Assembly (NCBI GenBank): GCA_937899265.1
Contig: CALBPV010000014.1
Location: 1 to 14,567 of the forward strand
Source of the DNA: an uncultured Bacteroidales bacterium
GTDB lineage: Bacteria; Bacteroidota; Bacteroidia; Bacteroidales; UBA3663
Length of the DNA: 14,567 nt
Direction: 5' to 3'
The number at the start of each line of letters is the position of its first letter. The first letter of the stretch is position 1. Below the pieces are notes generated by a model that was not told where the DNA came from, made no database searches, and saw only the letters and a list, made by a program, of their open reading frames with translations. The position numbers were made by a program, and so were the translations under genes. Below, one piece after another: positions 14,451-14,567 of this stretch.

Positions 14451-14567
14451 CTTGCCCGCAAGGGGAGGGCATGGGGAGAGGCTGTAAGGTCTAAGGTCAG
14501 TTCTCGGTTAACGGTCTAAGGTCTAAGGTCTAAGGTCGGTTCACGGTTGACCTTTGACCTTTGACCT
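14451..14567. repeat. Composite interspersed repeat 2: hairpin, G-rich core, twelve 7-bp units (runs off the window)
   Basis: The layout matches repeat 1: a hairpin CTTGC-CC-GCAAG (14451-14462), the core AGGGGAGGGC-AT-GGGGAGAGG (14461-14481, nearly identical to 14037-14056), then twelve contiguous heptamers from 14484 to the window end. The units begin GTAAGGT, CTAAGGT, drift through CAGTTCT and CGGTTAA, become AGGTCTA, and end with TTGACCT three times. The AAGGTC units before and the GACCTTT units at the end are inverted, so the array can fold on itself. It may continue past 14567. Confidence 0.75.

Noticed and set aside
14021..14567. Possible CRISPR array in the repetitive stretch
   Set aside because: Units are 7 bp and directly adjacent, with no 24-37 bp repeats separated by unique spacers and no cas genes.

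Overview
The window looks like chromosomal DNA of a Bacteroidales bacterium, most likely Prevotella-like. Two promoters match the Bacteroidetes pattern (TTTG, 20 nt, then a TAnnTTTG-type box). Most starts lack a Shine-Dalgarno. One envelope protein belongs to a family typical of the phylum (DUF3575), and intergenic DNA carries heptanucleotide repeats and a G-rich interspersed repeat. The genus is an inference. All protein genes and the one tRNA lie on the minus strand, so the transcripts read from high to low coordinates.

Region 14567-13882 is non-coding apart from a tRNA-Ser(CGA) at 14198-14286. That gene has its own strong promoter, a hairpin in its leader and an intrinsic terminator. Two composite repeats flank it, each a hairpin plus G-rich core followed by an array of 7-bp units.

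Region 13881-4152 is one compact four-gene operon (gaps of 36 nt or less, one 4-nt overlap), closed by an intrinsic terminator at 4097-4128. In order it encodes: a 701-aa protein with a barrel-like N-terminal part and a repetitive C-terminal part; a 202-aa DUF3575-type barrel; a ~1103-aa protein with a central OmpA-like domain; and a 1218-aa protein that I read as six tandem barrel-like units. All four have export signals. None is a fimbrillin, TonB receptor or SusD protein, and I know of no described system with this composition. The first gene carries exactly four copies of a 7-bp repeat inside its signal-peptide codons. Adding or losing one copy would truncate the product, so the operon's first gene may be phase variable.

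Region 4070-304 holds aspartate ammonia-lyase (aspA) and a GH3 beta-glucosidase-type lipoprotein, whose stop and start codons overlap (TAATG). A strong terminator at 256-290 follows. Region 1-255 holds no convincing gene. It has a 9-bp repeat and a good plus-strand promoter leading into a 14-codon reading frame that may be the relic of a transposase gene.
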